64,000 bases of DNA from Halopenitus sp041821145. Its GTDB lineage: Archaea > Halobacteriota > Halobacteria > Halobacteriales > Haloferacaceae. Below the pieces are notes generated by a model. That model was not told the origin of the DNA. It did not search any database and was given only the letters and a program-made list of their open reading frames with translations. Both the position numbers and the translations under genes were made by a program. Below, piece after piece: positions 33,960-43,363 of this stretch (position 1 is its first letter; the number at the start of each line of letters is the position of its first letter). The DNA lies in assembly GCF_041821145.1 (NCBI RefSeq), contig NZ_JBGUBC010000012.1, forward strand, positions 1 to 64,000, in the 5' to 3' direction.

Positions 33960-34796
33960 ATGAGCGAGGACGACAAGTATCCCGCCGAATCCGGGCGGCG
34001 GCGGTTCGTGAAGGGCGTCGTCGGCGGTGCGGCCCTCTCAAGTGTGGGCGCGGCCGGCTCCGCGACCGTCAACTCTCTGACGAGTGCCTCCGGTGAGGGT
34101 GGGGGGCAGACCGTCGCGATGGCCATCGAGCTCATGGGCGGTCCCGCCCCGCGTGGGATGCCCCAGGTGCCGATCGAGATCACCGACGACGGCTACCTGC
34201 GAGGCAAGTGGCCGGAGACTACGACCATCACCCAGGAGGGTATCGAGATCACCGTCGCTCAAGAGGATATGGCCGGCGGCGTAACCTATGCTGGCGAATG
34301 GTTCCAGTACTGCGGCATGGAAGGGTACGAGAACGTTCAACCCACTTTCGAATCGGATAACATCCTCCGTTCTGCACCGGGCGGATATGACTGGCAGTCC
34401 GATGAGTACGAGACCGGCGATCGGATCCGCGCCGACTCCTTTGAGGACTACGATGAGTGGGGTAACGGCATCGGACAGGACGGGATCGGCAAGCCGGCCG
34501 TCACCAACTGGCGCTCGGAGGATGCCGATGACACGCTCACCGTCACCGTCATTCGCTCGCCGCTCATCGAGGAGGCCGCACAGGACGACGAGTGGCTCGC
34601 CGCCTCGACCGAGAACGGCTTCCTCGCGTGGATGAACGTCTGTACCCACTTCTGTTGTGTCCCCGGCTACAAGAAGAACGAGGAGTCGGTCCGATACGAG
34701 GCTGAAGACGGCGTCTACTGTCAATGTCACCAGTCGAGATACGATCCGTTCAACATCGTCGAGACGCTGTTCATCGCCCGCCCGCGTCCGAACTGA
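33960..34796 (+). CDS. Rieske iron-sulfur protein
   Basis: 278 residues. The N-terminus has a twin-arginine-like segment (SGRRRFVKGVVGGAALSSVG) and a hydrophobic stretch, so it is probably Tat-exported and membrane-anchored. The [2Fe-2S] motifs are NVCTHFCCVPGYKK and CQCHQSRYDPF (C-x-H plus C-x-x-H, with the disulfide cysteines of true Rieske proteins). It likely works in a cytochrome bc-type respiratory complex, but no cytochrome b gene is adjacent. A TTTTTAC promoter element lies about 28 bases upstream of the ATG. Confidence 0.88.
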   Translation: MSEDDKYPAESGRRRFVKGVVGGAALSSVGAAGSATVNSLTSASGEGGGQTVAMAIELMGGPAPRGMPQVPIEITDDGYLRGKWPETTTITQEGIEITVAQEDMAGGVTYAGEWFQYCGMEGYENVQPTFESDNILRSAPGGYDWQSDEYETGDRIRADSFEDYDEWGNGIGQDGIGKPAVTNWRSEDADDTLTVTVIRSPLIEEAAQDDEWLAASTENGFLAWMNVCTHFCCVPGYKKNEESVRYEAEDGVYCQCHQSRYDPFNIVETLFIARPRPN

Positions 34797-34950
34797 CTGC
34801 CAGAACGGCCGGTCCGGACGATCGGCGTCGCTTTCTCACCTCATACGTTCGATCTTCCGATCCAGTTTTCGCTCGTTTTCGCGTTGCTCCCGATCGTTTC
34901 CCCACTATCTAGAGCCGCGCCTTTTTGGCCTCCCGACCGCATCGATCGGT

Positions 34951-35289
34951 ATGGACGCTCCCGACGACCGCGACGAGACGGCAGAAACCGCCGACGAAGA
35001 CGAGTTTGCTGTAGAGGTCGATCGTGCACGCGAACTCCTCGATACCGACGCCGACGCGTTGTTCGTCGGCGCGGTCCGGGACGGCGAGGTCGAGACGACC
35101 TTCGCCCAGCGGGCCGACGACCCCGATCAGGAGGCGCTCCAGCCGCTTGCGCTGCTTGCAGCCCACCTCCGGCTCGTCTCGAGACAGGCTGACGTCGAAC
35201 CGTCGACGGTCGCTGGGGACGCGGCGACTCTCGCTGGACAGGTCGAAGAAATACCTGCGTCTACCGGTTCGATCCCGGACGAGCAGTAA
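34951..35289 (+). CDS. Conserved-looking acidic hypothetical protein
   Basis: 112 residues, very acidic, without signal or membrane segment. Core: VEVDRARELLDTDADALFVG then LLALAAHLR-like helix LLAAHLRLVSRQADVEPSTV and DAATLAGQVEEI. The layout resembles small haloarchaeal soluble proteins of unknown function; I cannot name the family with confidence. Leaderless start at 34951 is suggested by a CTTTTTGG element about 28 bases upstream. The downstream Usp gene has its own promoter. Confidence 0.7.
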   Translation: MDAPDDRDETAETADEDEFAVEVDRARELLDTDADALFVGAVRDGEVETTFAQRADDPDQEALQPLALLAAHLRLVSRQADVEPSTVAGDAATLAGQVEEIPASTGSIPDEQ

Positions 35290-35321
35290 CCGGGAGCAAC
35301 GAGAATCGATCGTTCGCGGAG

Positions 35322-35328
35322 ATTTATA
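35322..35328 (+). promoter_or_regulatory. TATA box of the UspA-like gene
   Basis: TTTATAA centred about 28 bases before the ATG at 35354, typical of leaderless haloarchaeal genes. Confidence 0.65.
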
Positions 35329-35353
35329 ACCGTTCCAGACGAATTCCGTCGCG

Positions 35354-35752
35354 ATGACGACGTTCATCGTGGCGACGAACTCGGTGCACGCGAGCGCTTC
35401 GATCTGTGATTATCTCGACGATAGACTCGCGGGCGACGACGTCGTCCACGCCGTCAACTCGCTTCCCGGCGGCGATGAGACCACCGCCGAGGACGTTCGA
35501 GACGGCGAGGAGGCGTTGAACGTGGTCTCGGTTCGGCTCGTGGCGACAGCGACCGTCGAAACCCACCAGTTCGTTCGTGGAAACGACGCGGCCGAGGACG
35601 TGCTTGCGGCCGCGGACAACTTCGAGGCTGATGAGATCGTCCTCGCGGTACGCAAGCGATCAGCGGCCGATAAACTCCTCTTCGGGAGCGTTGCACAGCG
35701 GGTGCTGGTCGATGCTGATATCCCGGTCGTCGCGGTTCCGCGATCCACCTAG
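35354..35752 (+). CDS. Universal stress protein-like
   Basis: 132 residues. It starts MTTFIVATNSVHASASICDY and ends with DEIVLAVRKRSAADKLLFGS, VAQRVLVDADIPVVAVPR, the C-terminal Usp pattern (nucleotide loop then PVVAVP). The first ATP-contact motif is altered (ATNSVH instead of PxDGS), so nucleotide binding is uncertain. It converges on the moeA gene. Confidence 0.82.
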   Translation: MTTFIVATNSVHASASICDYLDDRLAGDDVVHAVNSLPGGDETTAEDVRDGEEALNVVSVRLVATATVETHQFVRGNDAAEDVLAAADNFEADEIVLAVRKRSAADKLLFGSVAQRVLVDADIPVVAVPRST

Positions 35753-35806
35753 CGGTGGGGCGACTACCGCCGTGTCACGGACCGGACTCGCCTCTCGCGA
35801 TGGATT

Positions 35807-37762
35807 TCATGTCGATTCGTTTTCTCCTGCTGGCTCGAACCCCGGGAGGTCCTCCAGAACGAGGTCGATCGCGGCGAGCGCCTGCTCGATCTCCTCGATC
35901 CCTTCGGTTCCGGTGCGTTCGGGGTTCGCCCGGATTCGGACGTCCTGTTTTCCGAGCGGGAGAAACGCCAGATCCAACGTTTCGGCAGTCGATCGAAGCC
36001 CGATTCCGACGTCGGCGTCACCGGCTTTGACGCGCCGTGGCGGGCTCTCGAAGGCGCGAACGGTCCACTCGTAGCCGTCGATCGACGCCACAAGATCGCC
36101 GCTCTCGAGTCCGCGCTCGGTGGCCAGTCCATCGAGGGCGGCCTCAAGACTCCCCCGGAGCCCCGAGTTTCGATCGCGGTTGAGAAACCGGAGGTCCCGA
36201 TCAACGAGGTCCGCGAGACCACTCACTCCCGCGGGATTTCCCGCCGGGACGACGAGCCCCCATTCGCGCGTCCAGCCGCCGAGGCCGACCGACTCGACGT
36301 TCCGATCGACGGGGCCGGCGGTGACCGCGACGTCCGGTAGTCCGCCGCGAAGTCGTCTGAGTCCTTCCCGGGAGCCGACCGGAAGATATCGTGGCCGATC
36401 GAGACGATCGAGCAGGCGGTTGAGGGCCGGATCGTCCTCGCCGACCCCGAGCAACGTCGGCGGACGAACCTCGGACGAAAACAGCTGTACCTCGACGCGC
36501 TCGCCGGTATCGAGGTACTCGGTGTCGGGATCGACGGCGACGACGCCGTCGGCCTCCACGAGACTCGTGGTTGCGCCGGAGCCCTTATCCACCGGATAGA
36601 CGAGCGGCGGATCGCTTGCTTCGGGTCGTTCGAGTACGCCCACGGGCATGAGTCGGAGTCGTCCCTCGCCGTACCGCTCACGAACGGCCATCTCGCCGTC
36701 GATCGTCGCGGTCCGCGGCTCCGGATGTCCCGCGGCCTCCCGGATCGCGGGAGCGACGAACGTCCGGAAGATGGTGAGCGCTGAGACGGGATAGCCGGGT
36801 AATCCGACGTACGCCGACTTGCCCGCCCGATCGGCGTCTGCCGATCGATCGATGCGGCCGACGAGCATCGGCTTGCCCGGTTTGACCGAGACGCCGTGTA
36901 CTAACAGCTCCCCGCGGTCCTCGATCACTTGGTAGATCACGTCGACTGCGCTGGCGGAGGTCGACCCCGAGGAGAGCACCAGATCACACTCGTCGGCCGC
37001 CCGGACGAGCAGCCGCTGCATCTCCGCGTAATCGTCACCGGCGTGCGGGTACAAGATCGGCTCGCCACCCGCCTCCTCGACGGCGGCAGCGATCGTCGTC
37101 GAGTTCACGTCGTAGATCTGTCCGCGGTCGCTGTCGATCTCCTCGCCCGGACGCACGAGTTCGTCGCCGGTTGAGACGATCCCGATCCGTGGTCGCCCGC
37201 GGACTGGAACTGTCTCATGGCCCAGTGCGGACAGCAGTCCGATCTCGCGGGGCGTAAGCCGCGTGTTCGGGCCCAGGGCCCGCTGGCCGGCGGCGATGTC
37301 CGCGCCTGCGACCATGACGTTATCACCCGGCGCGACCGACGTTCGAATCGCGATCCGTTTCGTTTCGCCGTCGCCGGGGTCGATCTCGTCAGTTCGCTCC
37401 ACCATCACGACGGCGTCGGCTCCGGGCGGCATCACGGCCCCGGTCGAGATCTCCGCACACGACCCCGCCTCGAGTTCGACATCGGGTTCTGCGCCGGCGT
37501 GAACTGCCCCGATCAGATCCAACTCGATCGGATCGGCCTCGTCGGCGCCGAAGGTGTCGCGCGCGCGAACCGCATAGCCGTCCATCGAGGCCCGATCGAA
37601 TCCCGGCACGTCGAGGTCGGCGTCGATCCGCTCCGCGAGGACTCGACCGTCCGCCTCCTCCAGCGGGACGGATTCGTGAGCGGGCTCGAGATCGAGACTC
37701 CCGATCGCACGGCGGGCCTCCGCTGGATCGTCCAGATCGCGGAACTCCCGTCGATCGCTCAT
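35807..37762 (-). CDS. MoeA-like molybdopterin enzyme fused to a substrate-binding-type domain
   Basis: 651 residues. The first 400 form a MoeA domain: RASMDGYAVRARDTFG, ADAVVMVERTDEI, STGDELV, LSSGSTSASAVDVIYQ, KPGKPMLVGR, LPGYPVSAL. MoeA inserts molybdate (or tungstate) into adenylated molybdopterin. The remaining 220 residues (from about 425) resemble a periplasmic-binding-protein fold of the PBP-like/LysR-substrate type (VGEDDPALNRLLDRL, GLVVPAGNPAGV, VKAGDADVGIGLRS), possibly binding molybdate or a cofactor. The start at 37762 overlaps the upstream moeA stop by 4 bases (ATGA). Confidence 0.9.
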   Translation of the reverse strand: MSDRREFRDLDDPAEARRAIGSLDLEPAHESVPLEEADGRVLAERIDADLDVPGFDRASMDGYAVRARDTFGADEADPIELDLIGAVHAGAEPDVELEAGSCAEISTGAVMPPGADAVVMVERTDEIDPGDGETKRIAIRTSVAPGDNVMVAGADIAAGQRALGPNTRLTPREIGLLSALGHETVPVRGRPRIGIVSTGDELVRPGEEIDSDRGQIYDVNSTTIAAAVEEAGGEPILYPHAGDDYAEMQRLLVRAADECDLVLSSGSTSASAVDVIYQVIEDRGELLVHGVSVKPGKPMLVGRIDRSADADRAGKSAYVGLPGYPVSALTIFRTFVAPAIREAAGHPEPRTATIDGEMAVRERYGEGRLRLMPVGVLERPEASDPPLVYPVDKGSGATTSLVEADGVVAVDPDTEYLDTGERVEVQLFSSEVRPPTLLGVGEDDPALNRLLDRLDRPRYLPVGSREGLRRLRGGLPDVAVTAGPVDRNVESVGLGGWTREWGLVVPAGNPAGVSGLADLVDRDLRFLNRDRNSGLRGSLEAALDGLATERGLESGDLVASIDGYEWTVRAFESPPRRVKAGDADVGIGLRSTAETLDLAFLPLGKQDVRIRANPERTGTEGIEEIEQALAAIDLVLEDLPGFEPAGENEST

Positions 37763-39024
37763 TGGCTCTCCTCCCAGATCTCGACGTCGACGATCGTTCC
37801 CGCTTCCAGTCCCTCGATCGCCTCGGGAACGACGACCCATCCGTCCGCGAGCGCGACGCTTGAAAGCACCCCGGAGCCGCTCGCTCGGGTCGGGATCGCC
37901 TCGAACGGTGCCGAGCCCGACCCGTCCGCGTTCTCGCTTGCTTCCTCGTGCGTTTCCTTGAGACGCACGCGAGCGAACGTCCGCGTGCCGGGCTCGCTTG
38001 CCACCTTTCGGGACAGCCCCGCTCGTTGCGTTGGATGTGGTTCGATCTCCGCGCCGCCGGTCCGCTTGAGCGCCGGTCGGAGGAACTGCACGGCGTTGAC
38101 GATGCACGCGACCGGATATCCAGGGAGGCAGACGACTGGGGTGTCGTCCACGACGCCGAGACAGACGGGGTGACCTGGCTTGAGTGCGACCCCATGAACG
38201 AGGATCTCTCCGATACTGCTGAGAACCTCCGGTAGCAGGTCACGCTCGCCGACCGAGGAACCGCCGGTCGTGACCACGAGGTCGGCGCCGTCGTCGATCT
38301 CCGCCTCGATGGCCTCCCGAAGCAGCGTCTCGTCGTCGGTAACGATGTCGCGGTATCGGGCGTTCCCGCCCCACCGCTCCGCCAGTCGAGAGACGGTGAG
38401 CCCATTCGTTTCGATCACTTCTCCGGGGGATGGGTCCTCGGATACGAGCTCCTCGCCGGTTGGAATCACGGCTACGTCCGGCCGCTCGGTGACCTGAACC
38501 GTTCGAAGGCCGACCGACTTCAACAGCCCCAGATCGGACGGACGGAGTCGGTGTCCCGGGTCGTAGAGGTGTTGTCCTTCGGCGACGTCCTCACCCGCCG
38601 CGCCGACGTTGTCACCCTCGGCGACCGCGTCGAACGCCTCGATCTCGTCTCCGTCGGCGACCGTCTCGACTTGCTCTATCATCACGACGGCGTCGGCCCC
38701 CTCTGGCAGATCGCTTCCAGTGTGTACGCGTACGGCCTCGTTCGGCCCGACCGCTCCGCTCGTCCGATCCAGGACGACCGGCGATCGATCGGATGCCCCA
38801 AAGGTGTCGCGGGCGCGGACTGCATAGCCGTCCATCGCGGCGCGATCGTAGCCCGGAACGGGGTTCCGAGCCCGGATCGACTCGGCGATGACGCGGCCGT
38901 CGGCCTCCCGGATCGGCACCGCCTCGGTTCGACCGTGTGGCGTGACCGCCTCCAATATCGTCTCGCGGGCGGCCGCGACTCGGGTCCGGTCTTTGAACCC
39001 GGCCTCGTGTCTCCGTGTATCCAT
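37759..39024 (-). CDS. moeA: Molybdopterin molybdenumtransferase MoeA
   Basis: 421 residues. MoeA motifs are complete: RAAMDGYAVRARDTFG, EGADAVVMIEQVE, PTGEELV, TTGGSSVGERDLLPEV, KPGHPVCLGV, LPGYPVACI. It catalyses molybdate insertion into the pterin. It is translationally coupled to a second, longer MoeA downstream; tandem MoeA paralogues are common in archaea and may divide work between Mo and W. I chose the ATG at 39024 (MDTRRHEAGF) over the upstream in-frame ATG. Confidence 0.92.
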   Translation of the reverse strand: MDTRRHEAGFKDRTRVAAARETILEAVTPHGRTEAVPIREADGRVIAESIRARNPVPGYDRAAMDGYAVRARDTFGASDRSPVVLDRTSGAVGPNEAVRVHTGSDLPEGADAVVMIEQVETVADGDEIEAFDAVAEGDNVGAAGEDVAEGQHLYDPGHRLRPSDLGLLKSVGLRTVQVTERPDVAVIPTGEELVSEDPSPGEVIETNGLTVSRLAERWGGNARYRDIVTDDETLLREAIEAEIDDGADLVVTTGGSSVGERDLLPEVLSSIGEILVHGVALKPGHPVCLGVVDDTPVVCLPGYPVACIVNAVQFLRPALKRTGGAEIEPHPTQRAGLSRKVASEPGTRTFARVRLKETHEEASENADGSGSAPFEAIPTRASGSGVLSSVALADGWVVVPEAIEGLEAGTIVDVEIWEESQ

Positions 39025-39105
39025 ACGCGCCGTTTCCTCTCCGTAGTGAAAAGCCCATCTTCGTCGACCACACCCTTTTTCGATCACCCCCACGTATCAT
39101 GGACC

Positions 39106-39462
39106 ATGTCCGCGCTTCGTGACGCGCTCCGAGATCTTCCCGAGCCCGTGTTCGCGGATCTCCTCGAGTCCGAGAACACCTATCTCATCGTGGTCGATCT
39201 TCCGGGCGCGACGAGCGAGACGACCGATGTCGTCGTCGAGTCCGGGCGGATCACGATCGAGACTCGTCGCGAGAAAGCGACGCCGGAGGGATACCGGTAC
39301 GTTCGTGAAGACCGACCGCTGTTCCTCGACATCGATCTCCCGCTTCCACCGGATGCCGACGGATCGAGTGCCAGCGCGGAGATGGATCGCGGCATCCTGG
39401 AGCTGACGGTTCCCAAGCGTGACTCCGGCGAGGGACAGCCGATCGAGGTCGGTGACGGTTAA
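39106..39462 (+). CDS. Hsp20/alpha-crystallin-like protein
   Basis: 118 residues. The core beta sandwich is readable: NTYLIVVDLPGATSETTDVV, then ESGRITIETRREKATPEGYR and MDRGILELTVPK, which replaces the classic (A/S)xxxnGVLxVxxPK motif of small heat-shock proteins. It probably prevents protein aggregation; its length is short and it lacks an extended C-terminal IXI tail. The stop is 2 bases before the UbiB gene's GTG. Confidence 0.82.
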   Translation: MSALRDALRDLPEPVFADLLESENTYLIVVDLPGATSETTDVVVESGRITIETRREKATPEGYRYVREDRPLFLDIDLPLPPDADGSSASAEMDRGILELTVPKRDSGEGQPIEVGDG

Positions 39463-39464
39463 CG

Positions 39465-41138
39465 GTGGTCACGCTGGTCACCTTCCGTGCCTACTGGCGG
39501 TTTCTCGTCGTCATCCGGCAGTTCTCGCCGTTGATCGTCGCCTACTGGCGGGATCGGCGTCGGTTTCTGCTTTTCGGTGGAAGCCGGCAGGTCGACGCCG
39601 AGACCCAACGCGAACGCGCCGAGACGCTTTTGAACATCCTGTTGACGCTCGGACCGACGTTCATCAAGCTCGGTCAGCTGCTTTCGACCCGCCCGGACGT
39701 CCTCCCGCCGGCGTATATCGACGTTCTCTCGAGCCTACAGGACGACGTTCCCCCGGCCCCCTGGGTGGACTCGAAGGTGGTCATCGAGGACGAGTTGGGT
39801 CCCGTCGACGACGTCTTCGACGACTTCGATTCCGCGCCGATAAGCGGCGCGAGCCTGGGACAGGTCTACACCGCCATCTACGATGGCGATCCGGTCGCGG
39901 TGAAAATCAGGCGTCCCGGGATCGAGTCCCTCGTGAACGCCGACCTGCGCGTCATCCGATGGTTGCTTCCGGTCATCAAACGGTTTATCGGAAGCGGACG
40001 CGCCTTCTCGCTTGAGAACCTCTCCGAGGAGTTCTCGAAGACGATTCGCGAGGAGATGGACTACGAGCGCGAACGCGAGATGCTCGCCGAGATCCGCGAG
40101 AACTTCGTCGACGACGAGTCGATTCGCATCCCGACGGCTTATCCGGAGGTATCGGGACGTCGCGTGCTCACCATGGAGTACATCCCCGGGACGAAAATCG
40201 ATCGGATCGCCGACCTGGAGGATGCCGGACACGATCCAACCGCCGTCGCCGAGACGCTCCAGCGCGCCTATTTGAAGATGATAATCGGCGACGGCGTCTT
40301 TCACGCCGACCCGCATCCCGGAAACCTCGCCGTCGCCGACGACGGTGCGATCGTCTTCTACGACTTCGGAATGTCCGGTCGCGTCGATCCGTTCATTCAG
40401 GACCGGATAATCGAGTTCTACGTCGCCGTCGCCGATCAGGACATCGACGGCATCCTCGATACGCTCATCGCGATGGGAACGCTCTCACCGGAGGCCGACC
40501 GAGAGGTGATGGGTGAGGTGATGGAACTCGCGATTGCTGACGCCCGCGGCGAGGACATCGAGCAGTACCGCGTCAACCAGATCATCGAGCAGATCGAATC
40601 GACGATCTACGAGTTCCCGCTCCGGCTCCCACAGAATCTCGCGTTGGTTCTTCGGGTCGCCACGGTCGTCGAGGGTGTCTGTGTCACCCTCGATCCGGAG
40701 TTCGACTTCATCGCGACCGCCACCGATTACCTCCGGGAAGAGGGGTACTACGAAGAGACAGCTCGCGAGTTGGCCGCTGACGCCGGCAGGCAGGCCAGGG
40801 CGACGGCCGAGGCGCTTTTTACGGTGCCGCCGAAGCTCGACCGGGTACTCGATCGGACCGAACGGGGCGACATCCACCTCAACGTGACCATCGAGGACGA
40901 GACCAAGGTGCTGGATAAACTGGCAATGCGGATCGCCTACTCCGTGCTGCTCGCGGTCGGCGTGCTCTCGGCGACGATACTCTACTCGTTCGCGAACGCC
41001 TGGGAACTCGCGATGGTCTCATTGGGCCTTTCGACCCCGCTTGCGATCGCGCTGTATCGGTCATTCCGCACGCGTTCGGGCATCCGCGCGAAGCCGCAGT
41101 TCACGAGACAGAGCATGCGGAAACGTCGCGAGGACTGA
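39465..41138 (+). CDS. ABC1/UbiB-family atypical kinase
   Basis: 557 residues. UbiB features are all present: KLGQLLSTRPDVLP (KxGQ motif), the Ala-rich loop SGASLGQVYTA, the lysine in VAVKIRRPGI, EMDYEREREMLAEI, HADPHPGNLAV (catalytic loop) and FYDFGMSGRV (DFG-like). Two hydrophobic helices near the C-terminus (about 487-530) anchor it in the membrane. The family supports isoprenoid-lipid (quinone) metabolism; in archaea the exact target is open. The start GTG is next to the Hsp20 stop. Confidence 0.9.
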   Translation: MVTLVTFRAYWRFLVVIRQFSPLIVAYWRDRRRFLLFGGSRQVDAETQRERAETLLNILLTLGPTFIKLGQLLSTRPDVLPPAYIDVLSSLQDDVPPAPWVDSKVVIEDELGPVDDVFDDFDSAPISGASLGQVYTAIYDGDPVAVKIRRPGIESLVNADLRVIRWLLPVIKRFIGSGRAFSLENLSEEFSKTIREEMDYEREREMLAEIRENFVDDESIRIPTAYPEVSGRRVLTMEYIPGTKIDRIADLEDAGHDPTAVAETLQRAYLKMIIGDGVFHADPHPGNLAVADDGAIVFYDFGMSGRVDPFIQDRIIEFYVAVADQDIDGILDTLIAMGTLSPEADREVMGEVMELAIADARGEDIEQYRVNQIIEQIESTIYEFPLRLPQNLALVLRVATVVEGVCVTLDPEFDFIATATDYLREEGYYEETARELAADAGRQARATAEALFTVPPKLDRVLDRTERGDIHLNVTIEDETKVLDKLAMRIAYSVLLAVGVLSATILYSFANAWELAMVSLGLSTPLAIALYRSFRTRSGIRAKPQFTRQSMRKRRED

Positions 41139-41202
41139 CGCCGTTCGCATCCGCGACGACGGAGCCCGACCACTCAAGGGTCCGCGGCCGCTTTCTGCGG
41201 AC

Positions 41203-41496
41203 ATGGACGACGACCTCGAGGAAACGCTCCGCCGCGGGTTCAGGCTGGTGGGCCGGCGGTTCGAGGAGACCAAACGTGCCTACCGCGAGGGACTCACCGA
41301 GACGTCCGGCGACGGGGACCGGTTCGACGTTCCGATCGACGAGGAGGGAAACGCCCGGATCGTCTGCCGTCGCCATGGCGAACGCCGATCGGTCCCGATC
41401 GACGAGGCGGGTCGACCGGTCTGTTTCGAGGCCGACCACCCCGACTGTGAAGGCTGTCTCGAGGATATCCAGGACGGCTACGTCGAGACGTGGTGA
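41203..41496 (+). CDS. DUF7091-type small zinc-binding-like protein
   Basis: 97 residues. The helical N-terminus (LEETLRRGFRLVGRRFEETK) is followed by a repeated VPID motif (FDVPIDEEGNARIVCRRHGE, then RSVPIDEAGRPVCFEADHPD) and CEGCLEDI. The cysteines and histidines (CRRHG, C, HPDCEGC) suggest one zinc site. It fits the haloarchaeal DUF7091 family; the function is unknown. Confidence 0.72.
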   Translation: MDDDLEETLRRGFRLVGRRFEETKRAYREGLTETSGDGDRFDVPIDEEGNARIVCRRHGERRSVPIDEAGRPVCFEADHPDCEGCLEDIQDGYVETW

Positions 41497-41524
41497 CTTC
41501 GGTCCGTTCGATTGTCCGACCGTC

Positions 41525-43312
41525 TCACCGCTCTTCGACGTGGCGAACCGCAACGGCGATTCCGCGCGTCGAATCCGCCATTTCCTGGCCGTGCATCCGT
41601 GCGCGGCCGACCCCGAACGCGTTCGGTCCCTCGATCACGACCTCGTCGCCGACCCGGATCGACTCGTCCGCGTCGACGATCCCGGGCGCAAGAACCGATC
41701 CTCTCGGCACGAACTCGTCGATCTCGACCCGTCGAGTCGGTACCTCGGAGTCGACCCAGCGTCGCGCGCCCGCAAGCGTGAGCGAGAGGACGCCGTACTG
41801 CGGTACCATCGTTGCGAGCTGTGTCCCCTCGTCGCCGGCCGGCCCGTCCCACGCCTGGATCTTGGGATACCGTCCCGTCGTTCTGAGATCGACGTTCTCA
41901 CCGAAGACGGCGTCGCCCGCCGCCCTCGTCGCGCTCCCGTCGGATCCGAACTGGTAGTCGGCAAGCGCGCGAACCGTGTTGTGTTCGCGCTCGCGTTTGC
42001 TGTAGGCCGGCTCGCCCTCCAGGGCGTCGGCGAGTCGTTCCAGCGAGGCGTCGGTCGTCGGGTGATCGCCGCAGGTGTACTCGATGGGGACGTCGATGTC
42101 GTCCGCCACGCGCTCGAGGATTTCGAGGTAGTCCTCGGGCAGGTGGGCGATCACGCGTGAGTACTCGTTGCGATCGAGATACCGACGCAGGACTTCCGCG
42201 ACGAAGGCCGTCTCGTCGGCCGACCAGCGCCCCGTCACGACGGAGTCGTAGTGTTGGGCCGGGTAGGTCGTCTCGAGTTCCTGGGGAACGATGCCGATCG
42301 GCGAAGTCATCGAGACCACGTGGCCACGCCACCTGATCGCGTCGTGGAACTGTCGGTGGCTCCGCGAGTCGCTGTAGGGCTTCGTGGCCGAACACGGGAC
42401 CAACACCAACGGTGCGTCGAACCGACAGCGGTACCGGGTGCTCACGCGATCGGCGAATCGTTTTATCTCCGCCCGTTCGAGGGTATCCTCGCTTGCCGCC
42501 GTGATCTCCGAATCGCGAACGATCGGCGCGTGGCGTTCGACGTGCTCCCACCGGTCGTCGAACTCCCGAAACGTCGCCGTCAGCCACTGGTCGTGGCGCG
42601 CCTGTCCCTCGATGTAATCGCGGAGGCGCCCCCGATGGATGCGGTGACGGACCCGGCGCAACTCGGCATCGAGTGCGTTCAGGTTGTGTTCCTCGCAGTC
42701 CGCACGGGTGAACTCCTCACGGGGGGTTGAACAGGCGGGACAGGCGCACGGTAGTTCCTCGAGATCCTCGAGGAAGTGTTCGCCCTCGTTCGTGAGGTAT
42801 TTGCCCTGTGATCCTTTCACCCGGGCAAGCGATCCGTCGACGAGGTCGACGCCGGCGTACGCGAGCGTTGCGACGTTCAACGGCGTGGCGACCCCCGAGA
42901 GGACGAGCGCCGTGTCCGCGGGAACTGCGCGTTTGACTCGAACGATCGCGTCGACGAATGCCGCTCCGTGGCCGACGAACCCGGTGGCATCGGACAGCAC
43001 GTAGGCGTCGGCACCGACGTCCGTCGGATCGGCGGCGCTGATGACGGCCGCACTCGGGAACTCGACGTCCGGATGATCGACCCGAAACGACTCCCGGACG
43101 GCTTCGCGGGTTCCTGCCGGGAATCCGCGGTGTGGCAGGATGGTGAGAGCGCTCTCGTCGCCCTCGGGGACCGACCGGTCGGCCGCCCAGAGGCTGCCGG
43201 CGTCATCGAGGAGGGTGTCGGCACGTACCGGCGTCCGCACCGGGTCGGCGAGTCGGAGTTCGCCGAGGCGGGCCATGCCGTCCCGCTCGTGGATCTCGAA
43301 GTACTCGGTCAT
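41525..43312 (-). CDS. arcS: Archaeosine synthase (ArcS)
   Basis: 595 residues. A TGT-like N-terminal half (with GVATPLNVATLAYAGVDLVD and a zinc-binding CACPACSTPREEF) is followed by the diagnostic ArcS motif PCSATKPYSDSRSH and a C-terminal PUA RNA-binding domain (DEFVPRGSVLAPGIVDAD, AFGVGRARM). ArcS attaches an amino donor to preQ0 at position 15 of archaeal tRNA, leading to archaeosine. The length and motifs are complete. It has no operon partner here. Confidence 0.92.
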   Translation of the reverse strand: MTEYFEIHERDGMARLGELRLADPVRTPVRADTLLDDAGSLWAADRSVPEGDESALTILPHRGFPAGTREAVRESFRVDHPDVEFPSAAVISAADPTDVGADAYVLSDATGFVGHGAAFVDAIVRVKRAVPADTALVLSGVATPLNVATLAYAGVDLVDGSLARVKGSQGKYLTNEGEHFLEDLEELPCACPACSTPREEFTRADCEEHNLNALDAELRRVRHRIHRGRLRDYIEGQARHDQWLTATFREFDDRWEHVERHAPIVRDSEITAASEDTLERAEIKRFADRVSTRYRCRFDAPLVLVPCSATKPYSDSRSHRQFHDAIRWRGHVVSMTSPIGIVPQELETTYPAQHYDSVVTGRWSADETAFVAEVLRRYLDRNEYSRVIAHLPEDYLEILERVADDIDVPIEYTCGDHPTTDASLERLADALEGEPAYSKREREHNTVRALADYQFGSDGSATRAAGDAVFGENVDLRTTGRYPKIQAWDGPAGDEGTQLATMVPQYGVLSLTLAGARRWVDSEVPTRRVEIDEFVPRGSVLAPGIVDADESIRVGDEVVIEGPNAFGVGRARMHGQEMADSTRGIAVAVRHVEER

Positions 43313-43363
43313 ACCGTCGGTCCGCCGCGGACGGCCGAATAGGTTGCGTTCCGGGCCCGCCCG

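Noticed and set aside
35807..38107. 766-residue start for the second MoeA
   Set aside because: The upstream part overlaps the first moeA in another frame. The ATG at 37762 gives the standard ATGA coupling.
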